A DNA stretch of 64,000 bases from Opisthorchis felineus (lineage: Eukaryota > Platyhelminthes > Trematoda > Opisthorchiida > Opisthorchiidae). Under the pieces are notes generated by a model. The model was not told the origin of the DNA, ran no database searches, and saw only the letters and a program-made list of their open reading frames with translations. Positions 12,772 through 22,639 of the stretch are shown one piece after another. Numbering within the stretch: position 1 is the stretch's first letter; every line of letters begins with the position of its first letter. The DNA is taken from positions 34,875 to 98,874 of the forward strand of contig SJOL01007550.1 of NCBI GenBank assembly GCA_004794785.1, read 5' to 3'. The position numbers and the translations under genes are program-made.

Positions 12772-12832
12772 TAGCTAGCTAGCTAGCTAGCTAGCTAGCT
12801 AGATAGATAAGTAGATAGATAGATATATAGAT
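12772..12832. repeat. TAGC then GATA tetranucleotide microsatellite
   Basis: About seven TAGC units (12772-12801) pass directly into AGAT units with small interruptions up to about 12832. The change of unit within one tract suggests a mutated tetranucleotide array. Confidence 0.95.
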
Positions 12833-13345
12833 ACGGTCGAAATACTTTCAAAAATCAAGAATCCAGTAGCGAACCTGCTGCGTACACTGCTATCAGGAGT
12901 CAGAAAGCCATTTCTTACTCCCTGCGCTCATAGACTAGGTCAGCCCGCCCCCAGACCTTAAAGTCTATGGCTGCGGATTGTGTTCCCGAAATGACACCCC
13001 TATTTGCTGGTTCAGCAGTCCGAAAGCTTCGCCTTCCCACGCACGAAATGGACTGTACAGAGACGGAAGACATGCCTTCTCTGACTTGCAACCTTGCGCG
13101 TGAAGACTTTTCTGGGTAAAGAATTAGGGGACAGGCCCTGAAATGCTAACGAATAATCCATTAGTACAGAAGTGTATAGTACTGATGAAGCATGCTAGTA
13201 GTTTAAGGTCTGGTGTTCAGACTCCGCCCTCGCATCTGACGGAAGGTAAAGTTTATCACAGAAGTTGTGGAAATGCTTTCCAATGTTCTTTTGCTATCGT
13301 GTGTTTGTTAGTAATTGACTTCGCAGCGAAAGGTTCTCATCTTTT

Positions 13346-13685
13346 CATTAGTAGCTCAGAGGAAGAACAACTTCACCGGATTACTGAAACTTTCACCTGA
13401 GAAATCATCACACTAGGAGGCGGTCAGCAAGTTTGATCATGTGATGTGGATCCAGTAAGTGAAGGATTAACCGTGCTGCATGTTGTCCAGGTGTAAGTTA
13501 ATCACCCTCGTTGCCAAATGGATAAGTTTTCAAACTACCAGCCGGGAGTTCGCGGCTTCGAAACTCCTTTGAGTTTCGTGCCGATGATTCCCAATAAGGA
13601 TGAAACAGTTGCACAGCTGCCGTCAGCTTTTCAGCATGGACTGACTCCACTTACAGAACAAAATCCCTGTTAAAGCAGGATTGCA
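13346..13685 (+). repeat. SINE family B, near full-length sense copy
   Basis: Runs from GTAGCTCAGAGGAAGAACAA near 13353 through GTGATGTGGATCC near 13441, then a tRNA-like segment (TGGATAAGTTTTCAAACTAC, then GGCTTCGAAACTCC as B box near 13553). The 3' part follows: AATAAGGATGAAACAGTTGC and CAGCTTTTCAGCATGGACTG. The same block order is seen at 33455-33770, 31355-31650 and, antisense, 27365-27680. The internal A/B-box layout suggests a tRNA-derived, pol III-transcribed SINE. Confidence 0.8.
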
Positions 13686-13779
13686 AACGCAGATCCCATG
13701 GATCAGAGGGTAGTAGATCAACCGGAGGTCACAAACTCGAGAACGATCGCCATCCGCTTCCGGCTGTCAAAGGCAAGGT

Positions 13780-14118
13780 TTGCCACGTGTCACAGCTTTT
13801 CTCCTCAGGATGTCACACATCATTGTGGACCTGGTCAGGTTTGCACCTCCAAGAAATTCCCTATTTCTGCCGAGCGAATTCAATGCTTGGGTTTTTAAGG
13901 ACTGCGAAACCTGGCAGGAGGTGCCGGATCCATTTAGAATCGGATCAGTGGACAACAACGATGGGACTACTAACGATGTGTGCAACCTTCGAATACTTAA
14001 TGACAAACACGTGATTCAGTGTGGAGCGGACATCGACTGTCATGTGGACACATTTGTGAGGTGGACAAAAAACACACCTAATGGAATATTTCATTGTGCG
14101 GCCAACAGATCTCATTAA
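13780..14118 (+). CDS. Uncertain 112-codon open frame, hypothetical
   Basis: This frame starts with ATG at 13780 and stops at 14116-14118, just before the left arm of the 14.1/15.4-kb inverted pair. The predicted peptide is mixed and hydrophilic with several Cys residues (VIQCGADIDCHVDTF near its C-terminal half). No signal peptide, membrane segment or known domain was recognised. Overlapping frames exist on both strands (13698-13898, 13767-14006), which weakens the case. It does not overlap an identified repeat. It may be a chance frame, an unknown repeat-encoded peptide or part of an exon. Confidence 0.15.
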   Translation: MPRVTAFLLRMSHIIVDLVRFAPPRNSLFLPSEFNAWVFKDCETWQEVPDPFRIGSVDNNDGTTNDVCNLRILNDKHVIQCGADIDCHVDTFVRWTKNTPNGIFHCAANRSH

Positions 14119-14129
14119 CCTACTGTCAA

Positions 14130-14560
14130 GAAGGTCAGATTCCTGAAGATAGTCTCAGAATGCCCGAAACCTACTGGGATAATCAAACCCCATCAAAATC
14201 GCGGTAGAGTAGCCGGCAAGCATCTATGCCAGTCAATCTGTCAACCACTCCGGCAACGGCCGACGAGTGATCTGGCACGCCACAGGAGCATGACCGACAA
14301 TGATAAGTGTTCAGGCATTTCACAGAAGCACGGTCGATGATGATGGGTGTTCAACCAACGCCGATCAGATAGTCTGGATCAAAGTCAAATACCGCGGAGC
14401 CCCCTGTAACTTTTGCACTCGCTTGTTCGTAACAAAGCTGTTGTGTCCCTTGTTGACGAGTCTTTTTCGGACATCAAGGCACTGGAGCGCGGAGGGCAGT
14501 TTTATGCAACACGTACTAATCACAAACTTGATGCGGGAAACTGAATGCAATACGAATCAC
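14130..14560 (-). repeat. Left arm of local inverted repeat
   Basis: The reverse complement aligns with 15040-15430. Matching blocks on this strand include GGTCAGATTCCTGAAG near 14152, GCCGGCAAGCATC near 14211, AGAAGCACGGTCGATGATGA near 14324 and TTTTGCACTCGCTTGTTCGT near 14411. The alignment is strongest for 14130-14510 and weakens after that. The family is unrecognised. The outer end of the right arm abuts RTE reverse-transcriptase sequence. Confidence 0.75.
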
Positions 14561-14938
14561 TCCTTGGTGCGTGCTAGAGTACATGTTTCATTCGGAAAAC
14601 TGTCACGTCGTGAACCAGGAGGAAACTCACTCAAGATGGATGTTTGGATGGATATTTGCGAAGCCTTAAAGTACAGCCCGTTGAACGGCAAGTCACAACC
14701 CCACCACCCCACCCTCCGAAACCCGGTACGCATCCAAGCAGCTGATGCGAAGCGACTCAGAAGCGCAAGAACTAGACTTCCAAAACACTTGCTGAAAGCA
14801 AAAAATAACGGTGAACTAAAGAAAGTGAATTACGGCGGAAAGGCGTTGTTACAAAGAGTTATCTATGGACCGGAAGTTCGGGGTTTTCGACTGCTAAAGG
14901 ACAAACAAACCGGTGAAAATCTTAGAAGGGCTAATTAA
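14300..14938 (+). CDS. Longest open frame in the window, 212 codons, hypothetical
   Basis: The frame begins inside the left inverted-repeat arm, reading antisense to it, and continues through the unique spacer to a TAA at 14936-14938. The first ~75 codons are therefore repeat-derived. The C-terminal ~100 residues are basic and Lys/Arg-rich (for example LPKHLLKAKNNGELKKVNYG near residues 166-185), with no recognisable motif. The right arm does not show the same open frame. A repeat-encoded peptide or chance frame is more likely than a conserved gene; an exon cannot be excluded for 14640-14938. Confidence 0.2.
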   Translation: MISVQAFHRSTVDDDGCSTNADQIVWIKVKYRGAPCNFCTRLFVTKLLCPLLTSLFRTSRHWSAEGSFMQHVLITNLMRETECNTNHSLVRARVHVSFGKLSRREPGGNSLKMDVWMDICEALKYSPLNGKSQPHHPTLRNPVRIQAADAKRLRSARTRLPKHLLKAKNNGELKKVNYGGKALLQRVIYGPEVRGFRLLKDKQTGENLRRAN

Positions 14939-15039
14939 ATGTTGGCGTCTTAGGACTTTCACTTTTCCCCACCGCTCAACTCGCCAGGAGATGATCATCT
15001 GAATTATATAGCCCATTTGCCCCAACACATAGTAAAAAC

Positions 15040-15430
15040 CTACTTGGCTGAATTGCTTATCATCTGTTATATCTGACTGCTGTTCCCGCTCCAGTGCCTG
15101 GTGCCAGAAAAAGAACTCACCGATAAGGAACACAAGAGCTTTATTGCAACAAGCGAGTGTGTGCGAGTGCAAAAGTTACAGAGGCCCCGCGCTATTTAAA
15201 GGGCACTTTTTGACATTGATCCAGGCTATCTGATAGGCGTTTAGTGGACACCCATCAACATCGATCGTGCTTCTGTAGCGGGCTTGAACACTCATCGGCT
15301 TTTGCTGAATTGATTGAGTGATTGGCTGGCCTGGATGCTTGCCGGCTTCCCTATTGAGATTTTGGTAAAGTTTTAGGGTCTCAGTAGGTTCCGGGCGTTC
15401 CGAGGTTACTTTCAGGAATCTGACCTTCCT
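15040..15430 (+). repeat. Right arm of local inverted repeat
   Basis: Partner of 14130-14560 in opposite orientation, with a spacer of about 500 bp. Matching blocks are CGCTCCAGTGCCTGG near 15089, AACAAGCGAGTG near 15148, GCAAAAGTTACAGAGGC near 15169, ATCGATCGTGCTTCTGT near 15260, GATGCTTGCCGGCT near 15335 and CAGGAATCTGACCTTC near 15413. Similarity ends near 15427, where RTE-type coding sequence starts. Confidence 0.75.
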
Positions 15431-15810
15431 GAGATCATCTCAGGACTGTCAGGTGCCATAAACCAGTTTCAAAATGGGAGAGAAGCGGGATTGGATGGCT
15501 TGCCAGCAGAACTGTTCAAACTGTCGGAACAGACACTATCAAACGAACTTCAACTGAGATGCAGAATTTGGGACGTGGAAGGCGTCCCACAAGCTTTGAA
15601 GGATGGAACAATAAAGGGAGAGGAAAGAAACAAATGACGGGAAACTACCACGAAATCAGTCTCCTGTACATTTCCTGCTTAGCGGTGGTATTTCGGAGGA
15701 CAACTTTCCTGAAGAACAGTATGGATCTCAAAACGGTCGAATGGCGATTGACAAATTCAAGACAAATTCAAGACAAATGTCGTGAATGGAATCAACCGCC
15801 CTAGGAACTA
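15416..15810 (+). pseudogene. RTE-type LINE reverse transcriptase, N-terminal part (broken)
   Basis: Conceptual reading gives INQFQNGREAGLDGLPAELF from about 15458, then VEGVPQALKDGTI and, after a +1 shift near 15610-15640, GNYHEISLLYISCL and RQIQDKCREWNQ. This is the usual order of LINE RT fingers motifs: LKxGKAxGxDGxPAE, VPxxWxxGxI, NYRxISLL, RQxxEKxREQ. The fragment stops near 15805, just before motif A, where a SINE is inserted. It is a non-functional copy with frameshifts. RTE clade is inferred from the downstream C-terminal region. Confidence 0.8.
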
Positions 15811-15817
15811 CATGTGA

Positions 15818-15828
15818 GCTTCAGCAAA
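15818..15828. repeat. Left target-site duplication of nested SINE
   Basis: GCTTCAGCAAA here is repeated exactly at 16025-16035 on the other side of the SINE. It encodes the start of RT motif A, so the duplication belongs to the host LINE. Confidence 0.75.
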
Positions 15829-16024
15829 AACAAATTGAAAAAATCATTAAGCTGTAGCACTCTTTTGGTGCCTAACTGCCATGCCACCCAAAGGAAGCAC
15901 GAAGGCTGGGATACTGCAAGGTTGCCCCAGCCTAGAGAGAAGTCGAGAGGCAGAGATCGGGTTCGAACCACGGACCTTCCGGTCAGTAAATTCGCGCCCT
16001 AACCACTGGGCCATCTCGCACCGG
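15829..16024 (-). repeat. SINE family A inserted in the RTE LINE
   Basis: An antisense family A copy. Its 3' end lies at the left, with a T-rich tail on its own strand near 15829-15848. Next come the block around TTTGGTGCCTAACTGCCATG, the B box GGTTCGAACC near 15960, and the tRNA-like 5' end with an A box reading TGGCCCAGTGG on its own strand near 16005-16016. It is flanked by an 11-bp duplication, which shows insertion by target-primed reverse transcription into the already resident LINE. Confidence 0.85.
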
Positions 16025-16870
16025 GCTTCAGCAAAGCCTTTGACTAAGTCATCGGAGAAGCACTGTGGATAGTCCTACGGAATTCGGATCTGTCAATCTC
16101 ATCAAAGCCATTCACATAGGGATGGAAGTCCGGGTGTGGGTATACGGAACTATTTAGAACAACTTCTTGTTCGACACCGGAGTGAGGCAGGGCTGTGTTC
16201 TTGGCCCAGCCCTTTTTAAGCTCTACTAATAAACCATCTGCTCAGACGGTTATACTTCCAATCTGAAGATCATCCTGTATAAAACAGGGCTGTGCGAGTT
16301 CATTGTCCGGCTGCTGCTGTTCGCAGATGACTGCGCCTTATTTCCGCATTCCGAAGGGGAATTACATTACATGACTGCGGTGTTCAGGTCACCAGTGTCT
16401 CGCTTCGGAGAATCGCGTCGGAAGCGACCACCACTTGCGCATAGACACCAAGATTGCAGTGCATCTGGCCCTTGTGCCGTCTTTGCTACTGCATGCCAGA
16501 GAAACCTGGACACTTTACGGACGGCATGTCTGGGTTCTCGATCGATTTCACTTGCCATATCTATGTAAAATCTTTGGGTCAAATGGAAGAACCGAATCCC
16601 CAAAGCCTATGTGCTCCGACGAACAAACACTGTTGGAGCTGAAACCAGCTCCGTTAGTTAGCAATTTGAAACGAATGACCGAAACTGGCATCGCAAAACA
16701 ACTTGTCTAGGGTCAGTTGGAGAACGGAGTTCGAAATTGGAGAGACCCGAACTTTCCCCATTTAGACTGTCGGTCTTGGGAGAAACTGACAGTCAACAGA
16801 GCAACAGCCTGTCCCCTCAGGCGTAGGAATCTTTGAGACAAAGCCCCCGACGTAGTCTCGATCATGTGGA
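16025..16870 (+). pseudogene. RTE-type LINE reverse transcriptase, motif A to C-terminus (broken)
   Basis: After the SINE the reading resumes at FSKAFD (RT motif A; TTC at 16027) followed by a stop, then GVRQGC at 16179-16196 and LFADDCALFP, with the catalytic FADD at 16320-16331 (motif C). A shortened stretch follows, then from 16435 RIDTKIAVHLAL, LLLHARETWTLYGRHV and NLKRMTETGIAKQLV, a C-terminal pattern typical of RTE-like LINEs (GAETWTLYRRH and RxxxxRIPKQ in intact relatives). At least four stops or shifts are present and there is no endonuclease domain. The tail fades near 16870. Confidence 0.8.
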
Positions 16871-17294
16871 ATTGCGCAAAATGCAGATGCGCATGCCTTG
16901 GCAGATATCCTGGTTCACTTGAATACTCACTAACCAACCTGATAAATTTGACCCAGAACCCACGTAGGTTTCTTTTCGTAAACCGCGGGTTTAATGGTGT
17001 ACCCCGGGCTGTCCAATACCACCTTTACGGTGTGATAATGTACATCTCCCGGTGCGAATCCGTTGTGCGCAGGCATTCTGTGGAAAAATTGCACATGTGC
17101 AAACTGACTTCCTGCTGACTGACGTCGATATCATGCGGGTCGTATGAGAATTCTGTGAGTCCACTCCCTGGGAATACCTGCTCAATAATCAACAATGAAA
17201 CCTGTAACATCGTGTGGCAACTCAAAGCGATGCGTCGATTCACGTGATTTGAGTCACGTTCCACTCCACGGGCTGCAATCATGACTTCGGTTTT

Positions 17295-17334
17295 AGCTGT
17301 GTGAGCTGTGTGAGCTGTGTGAGCTGTGTAAGCT
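17295..17334. repeat. 9-bp minisatellite, about 4 units
   Basis: Four AGCTGTGTG units with a change in the last. The same array, reverse-complemented, is at 38583-38620 in the partner copy. Confidence 0.95.
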
Positions 17335-17993
17335 CGACATCATAAATGATATTTGAAGATAGTTCCGCACACAGATGACTCATTCTTCCTACCCCAAAAA
17401 ACTTGCCAATTTAATAAGGCCTGATTGATCAGGTGTATTCGTGTCTTTCTTGAAAATCCTAAAAACACCAACCGAAGCTGGTCAGCCAAAAGAATTTTTG
17501 TCTCCTGGACGAGCCTCATCGTTAAAAAACAATCGTCCTTTTTGAGTAGAATGTCTTCAGAGGTAACTGGTCCTCAAGAGAGACTACTCTGAGGCGAACC
17601 CTTGAAATGATTAAAGTCTACCGACAGAAGATGGTCAGAAAAAAACAAACGAAAGTCATCCCACTAAGTGAGTGACTTCTGCTGACGATGTGCCTTCGGA
17701 AATTTACCCTTCAGGAAGTCTTGCTTTTGAATTTTCCAGAAAGGCGAATTCAGTTTTAAATGCACTAATCAGAAGTGCTCACTTCTGAGAGGTAATTTCT
17801 TATTTGTTAATGTTTTTTCCACAGAAGGATAGTTGTGTCGACTGAATGTGCTTCATCTTGGAAACTCGAGGAGAAATCCCTTCGAAATTTCTAAAGTCAC
17901 CAGAATCTACATGTGTCATCATCATCATCATCAGGTGGGAAAAACCGCGTACTTGCCGTACAGTGGTTCTAGCTGCCACAGTTTCGTTCTTGG

Positions 17994-18239
17994 ATGATTT
18001 GGGGAGGTGGGGTAGATAGCTACGCAATGGTCGCGGTAGATGATATAATTGATTGCGTAAATACAGCAGTGTCAGTGGATTTTTCATTGGGGAGATCGTC
18101 TGAAAGAGTGCCTAATCACGTGTCCATTATTCAAATCGGCCGCTGCACAAGTCATTCCAGACAGAGTGAGTACTTTCTATTGCCTCCCCCTTGCGGCCTT
18201 TTTGAATTTCGGAGACCGCCAAGGAGAAGCCATATTTGA
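17994..18239 (+). CDS. Open frame in the duplicated unit, copy 1 (81 codons, hypothetical)
   Basis: Starts MIWGGGVDSYAMVAVDDIID and is shared with the partner frame at 37655-37918 (87 codons, minus) over about its first 49 residues, with one or two changes. The two then diverge completely because of the rearranged block near 18143-18190. The shared part has no recognised domain. A second frame on the other strand (17800-18087, 95 codons; partner 37825-38115) is conserved equally. Conservation here reflects the near-identical DNA and is not evidence of selection on either protein. Confidence 0.2.
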   Translation: MIWGGGVDSYAMVAVDDIIDCVNTAVSVDFSLGRSSERVPNHVSIIQIGRCTSHSRQSEYFLLPPPCGLFEFRRPPRRSHI

Positions 18240-18275
18240 TCGATCTTTGCACGATCGATTTCTGGAAATGTACAC

Positions 18276-19425
18276 TTAAAATCATACGGAAGGTTTTAGA
18301 GAAGTGAGTGGAGCAACCGGTTACAAATATGTTCAAACCCCGTAATAATGCATATCTCACCTTCACGTGCATGAAGTTTCACGAATCGCCAGTGTGTTGC
18401 GCTCGCTGCCTATTGTCACCCTCATGGATTTCGTAAAAATTCAGGATAGCTGCAACTTATCACAATTCTCTCGCAATCTTTTCTCTCTGTTCTCCCTCTC
18501 TGAAAGAGGCTTGCTGGGTTGAAACCTGTGGCTAAGTTCATTGATCGTTTGTAACAGTTTACCAGCCATTGGTGCGTTTCAAACGCTAGCACACACCATT
18601 GCTTATTCGTTCTGAATGCAAGACAAAACTGTAGATCAGAAAATATCGCGGTTCCGCTACCTGGGGCAAGCCAACCCATGCGAGTTTGTACAATTAAACA
18701 GGGTTGCCGCCTTGAATTTGACAGTTCAACACAGAGAGAGAAAGAGACGCAGAGTTCGCCGCTGCAAGCCAGCTTTGACAGAATCGATCAATCATCCGTG
18801 CCTTCATGATCTGTCTTCCAATAACCAGGTAGCCATGACGCTGGTTTTACCCAGTACCCTGTAGCCGACTAAAATGAAATTCGGAGTGCTTCGACGCTGC
18901 CAAAGGCGAGAGAAAGCTAGAAACACCTTAGAACGCTTGTAGACTTTTGAACCCAGGATTTAACCACGGAAACCACGCACGATTCGAGTTTGTTTTTCGT
19001 TTTTCAGGCCAGCGAATAAATTCGGAGTTGGTGGGGAAAAATATACCTTGTGCGAACACCACGAGGACAAACACCCTTGAATCATCGTACACTGTGTGCT
19101 AGACAAACCCACAGCCATCACATGCAGGTTGTTCCGGATCGGTTTTGGGACAGTGCACAGCTAATCGACTGTTAAAACAAAACATTAGTCGCAAAGCGAC
19201 GCAAACAGGTAAGCCCTGGATATCAGGGTTACAGACCGGACTGGGTGAAAAGCACACGAAGTCTGAAGCGAAAAATGATACTGTTTGGGAGCCATTTCGA
19301 TAGAAAGAAGCTTGGTCCAGGCGTCAGCCAACCACATTTTTTCCTTTCAGACCGACCAGTCACTTGATGGAAACTGGGCTCAAGTTGGTCGAAACCGAGC
19401 GTAGGACATCAAACAGCATTCAGCA
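18276..19425. other. No recognisable gene or repeat
   Basis: Frames of 81-85 codons at 18127-18372, 18422-18679 (minus) and 18616-18864 (plus) have no recognised domain. A purine-rich AGAGAGAAAGAGA run lies near 18734. Confidence 0.4.
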
Positions 19426-19429
19426 GTGT

Positions 19430-19690
19430 GCTATATATTGAGATATCTCGAATATCTCACCAATTGAAACACAAGACGGCTAATCCATTTGATGACCATC
19501 TGGGATTCACTTGAGTCTCCAGTAAAAACCAAATTGATGTGAAAATTTCACGAATTTCGTACAATCCGAATTTAAATAGAAAATAAGGTTGGTTGAAGGG
19601 AGGCTCGTGGACTGCGCTTAATTAGTGGACCTCAAGATCGAAGAAGTCGGTCGTAGGCTGCCGAATAGTTATCTTGGAGTCAGTGCACAA
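19430..19690 (+). repeat. Repeat C, diverged sense copy
   Basis: Blocks in order: GAGATATCTCGAATATCTCA near 19440, GAGTCTCCAGTAAAAACCAA near 19514, CACGAATTTCGTACAAT near 19549, AATAAGGTTGGTTGAAG near 19582 and GTCGGTCGTAGGCTGC near 19646. Order and spacing match the tandem C locus at 10.3-10.7 kb. Confidence 0.7.
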
Positions 19691-20465
19691 CCCTCCGAAC
19701 CGGTCCTTAAAATCGTCCACCCTTTATATTCAGGCAGCTGGATATTGCAGGCAGACAAATGGATGGCGACAAAGCTTCGTGTATCTCGAGGAGAGGCTGA
19801 ATATAGAGAACATACTTCGTGTGAAAAGTACCGACAAATCCCTGCGTGAGAGCAAGGAGAGGTCAGGAACTGTAGTTCCCCAGCTACACCCCCAATAGTT
19901 CATAAGTGCTCGCCAGACAACGGTTATTCAGAGCGCTTTGTCGAGGTTTGCGGTAGGTTCTAAAATAAAACCAACCCCGGATCATTTAGCCAACAAACAT
20001 GATCCATATTTACTTTTTTGATTCAAGGGCGACAACGTGAAAAACGGCACAAGACAAGCCTACCCAGGCCTCGAAGCGCGGTTGAACTGAAATCCAGCTA
20101 ATTCTGGTGTAGTCCGACCTCTCCCACTCATTCTACGTGACTTGTAGGTTATACAGTCGCCGTTATTGTCACTGGACCCGTCTTTCTGACGGTTGGTAAG
20201 TTTTACGTTGGCCGTACGCAGATTGAGACGCACTGACGAATCCGGCTCTGTCGTTGACGATCAGCGAAAAGAAAAACAGCCGTCTATACACCCTGAGCTA
20301 CCAACATTCCCCTCGATTGCACAATAAGTGTACGGACGATCGACAGACTGCTAAAGGGGTAGTTTTTTCATCTTTTCCATCATACTTTAGAACACGATAT
20401 CAAACTCTAATCAGGAAAAAAACAGTGGGAATATACGCAAACTATTGGGATAATTTTCAATGGAA
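19691..20465. other. No recognisable gene or repeat
   Basis: Two overlapping plus-strand frames of 74 codons (19625-19849, 19674-19898) and the start of a 136-codon frame (20254-20664), whose 3' part lies in a family B SINE. No domain recognised. Confidence 0.4.
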
Positions 20466-20469
20466 ATTT

Positions 20470-20590
20470 AGTCCTGTAATTGAGCCAGGCCATGCGGAAA
20501 GCACTGGAGAGCTGTTTCATTCTTATTGGGAGTCATCAGCAGTGCGCATCTCACGAAACTCCAGGAAGTTAAAATCCTTAGGAGCATCAA
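20470..20590 (-). repeat. SINE family B 3' fragment, antisense
   Basis: GTCCTGTAATTGAGCCAGG, GAGCTGTTTCATTCTTATTG and GTGCGCATCTCACGAAACTC match the 3' part of B copies at 21925-22030 and 62710-62810. The 136-codon open frame crossing it (20254-20664) is therefore partly repeat-derived. Confidence 0.75.
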
Positions 20591-20599
20591 CGAATACGG

Positions 20600-21235
20600 T
20601 TTTTTGTAACTCGTCAAACGCCGCACACGGTAGACAAGAATTTTTCGATACTTCGAGATTCTGATGACTTCTCCAGGTAAGTTGGACCGTCTGCAGAAAT
20701 CAGCCCGATTTTGTGAGAAATGCCAAAGTACGCGCAGCGTGTGACACAAATGAGCTATTTTCGGTGTCCCTTTAGACTCTCAAAAGGGGCAATTCTGAGA
20801 TAAAAATGCGCTTGAAGGTTGAATCTGAGGTACACAGGTGTCGGTCAATGAGGTTGTCACTAACCAGTACAGTCAAACTCTAAAGGATTCTGGTAGCAAG
20901 ATAAGCAGGTGGACTCATGGCGCGCTTGAGTGTGTCACTAGGTGGCAAAGGTGTTAAAACAAAAAGGCATTGCCAATGATTTTCAGCGGAGTTCAGTAAG
21001 ACGGTCTTTCAAGGTAACTATTCAGAATTGTTGAGAACTTGCTCCCACCCCTTTATTTCATGGTGGTGTTCTTTCGTCCGGAACTTGTTTAAATTTTATC
21101 GATCCATCAGAACTAGATCACGTGACCAGATGTTTTGTCCGCACCATGGATTGTTTTGGGGTAATGCATGATGTGGTGACTCACACTCAGGAACAGGTTT
21201 TCTCTCACCCATTCGACCTTGCACTGAACCTCGAC
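20600..21235. other. No recognisable gene; possible short SINE F remnant
   Basis: TAACCAGTACAGTCAAACTC near 20861 and GGTGGACTCATGG near 20908 weakly resemble the SINE F region at 28940-29000. Nothing else could be supported. Confidence 0.35.
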
Positions 21236-21237
21236 TG

Positions 21238-21290
21238 GTGTTGAAACATTTGTTATCCAACTGCCAAACTCGGCGAACAGAGCAACAGTC
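21238..21290 (+). repeat. Repeat D 3' fragment
   Basis: TGTTGAAACATTTGTTATCC followed by AACTGCCAAACTCGGCGAAC matches the 3' end of repeat D at 7170-7205. Confidence 0.55.
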
Positions 21291-21915
21291 ATAGGTGTTC
21301 ACAGTTCATTGAGACTGACTGCTTTAACGAGATTTCCGATATTCCAGTTGATGTTCTCTGAGCCACTCTTGTGAATACTGCTTAATTTTTCGGTAGGTTA
21401 GCGAGCACATCTTTGTCAAGGTCATACATGAAGACGGGTAGCCATTATTCTTTCTACGATGGATGACAATTGCAAACCAATTCGAAGAACCGTTTCTCAC
21501 TCAGAAGTCCTTTAGATGAAGAGGGGAATGTGTCGGCTTCCTAGGATTTTCCTGGAACACTTGGATACGGAGAATGTTAGATTTCCAGTTGGTTAAGCCA
21601 ATGACACTGTAAAATATCGACCCACTTTATATCAAAACGGGAGAATCGCGAATCTTTGTCATCTGTTTATTGCCCAATTGAATATTAGCAGTTTGTCGGT
21701 TCAGTGAATTTTTCCCTTCCCTGAGGCAAATTGAAGCTTTACATAGCCGAGGGGAATTATCTTCACAGAACAATTAATTCAGTAATTAATTTATAACTAA
21801 TGGATCGAATTTAGCCAGTTCTTTTTTCTCTGAAGTGGAATTCACTGGGAGATATTATCAATTTGGGAGACAGCCTCATACTGGGGACCATCATCATTCG
21901 AGTTTAGGGTTATTT
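21291..21915. other. No recognisable gene or repeat
   Basis: AT-rich near 21700-21830, with no open frame of note and no recognised repeat. Confidence 0.4.
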
Positions 21916-21924
21916 TCTGATTGA

Positions 21925-22110
21925 GCTTTCGTCCTGTAAATGAAGCGAATCTATGCTGAAAAGCCAAGAAGCACTGTACAGCTGTTTCATCCTTATTAGG
22001 GATCATTAGCGGAGCACATCTTGCTAAAATCCAGTTGGGACTTTCGAACCCACGACCTCCTGGCTGGTGGTTTGAACACTTAGATATTCGGCCACGAGCG
22101 GCTTCGCTTC
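21925..22110 (-). repeat. SINE family B, antisense 3' two-thirds
   Basis: Blocks in order: GTCCTGTAAATGAAGCGAAT, CTATGCTGAAAAGCCAAGAA, GCACTGTACAGCTGTTTCAT and CCTTATTAGGGATCATTAGC. Next comes GGGACTTTCGAACCCACGAC (antisense B box) and GGTTTGAACACTTAGATATT, then GGCCACGAG (antisense A-box region). Truncated before the 5' block. Confidence 0.85.
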
Positions 22111-22241
22111 CGGAATGAGTCTGGCCAGCACAGCCGGCGTAGAATGATGTTTCTATCCATGACATTCAAACCTTATTCCCCCCAGAACGGAGCACTTAGC
22201 CGGTTCCGTTGACGAGGATTCTGTAACCGGCCGGTCGAACA

Positions 22242-22630
22242 GCATAACCAGTGTCCGTTCGTCCTTATATGATGTGCTTCTCACATATCACACCACTGTT
22301 TACTTCAATCAACCACAATCTTGCCAGCGAAACCGTAGCAGAACTGCTTCGGAATAATCCAAACACGACAGAAACCATGAAACCTGAAAGTCTATGCAAG
22401 CTGTTGAACTTTTGCATGGAAACATACTTTCGCTTCGATGGACAAATATATCAACAGCTCAAAAGGGACTCCAGTGGGATCTCCAATATCAGGATTTATC
22501 TCTGAAACGATAATGCAAAGATTAGAGTGCACGGTACTGCCAATCATCAATCCAAAGCTAAGAACACCTTTGTCATCATGAAACGAGGTCCAGTTCACAA
22601 TGCGCATGAACTGTTCAACACCACGTTAAC
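22242..22630 (+). pseudogene. Penelope-like element reverse transcriptase fragment 1
   Basis: Conceptual reading shows LFTSINHNLASETVAELL from about 22300 (PLE RT motif A region, consensus LFTSIPxDLA), then LNFCMETYFRFDGQIYQQ (consensus CxxTYFxFxGxxYEQ). A frameshift near the usual GTPMGSPISG motif follows; reading resumes as ISETIMQRLE and, in another frame, NTFVIMKRGPVHNAHELF. The catalytic YxDD motif that should precede FVI is missing, which suggests a small deletion near 22555. No GIY-YIG domain is present nearby. Dead fragment of about 390 bp. Confidence 0.85.
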
Positions 22631-22639
22631 TTGGATGAT

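Larger units (their letters stand above)
17055..18275 (+). repeat. 1.2-kb inverted duplication, copy 1
   Basis: The reverse complement matches 37615-38850. I compared about 900 bp base by base (roughly 17215-18120) and saw only a handful of differences, including one fewer CAT unit in the microsatellite and one C/T change near 17394. The outer ends are less similar. A ~50-bp block near 18143-18190 is rearranged and shorter than in the partner. It contains a 9-bp minisatellite (17295-17334) and CAT units near 17918-17935. No transposase, RT or terminal repeats were recognised. Confidence 0.9.
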
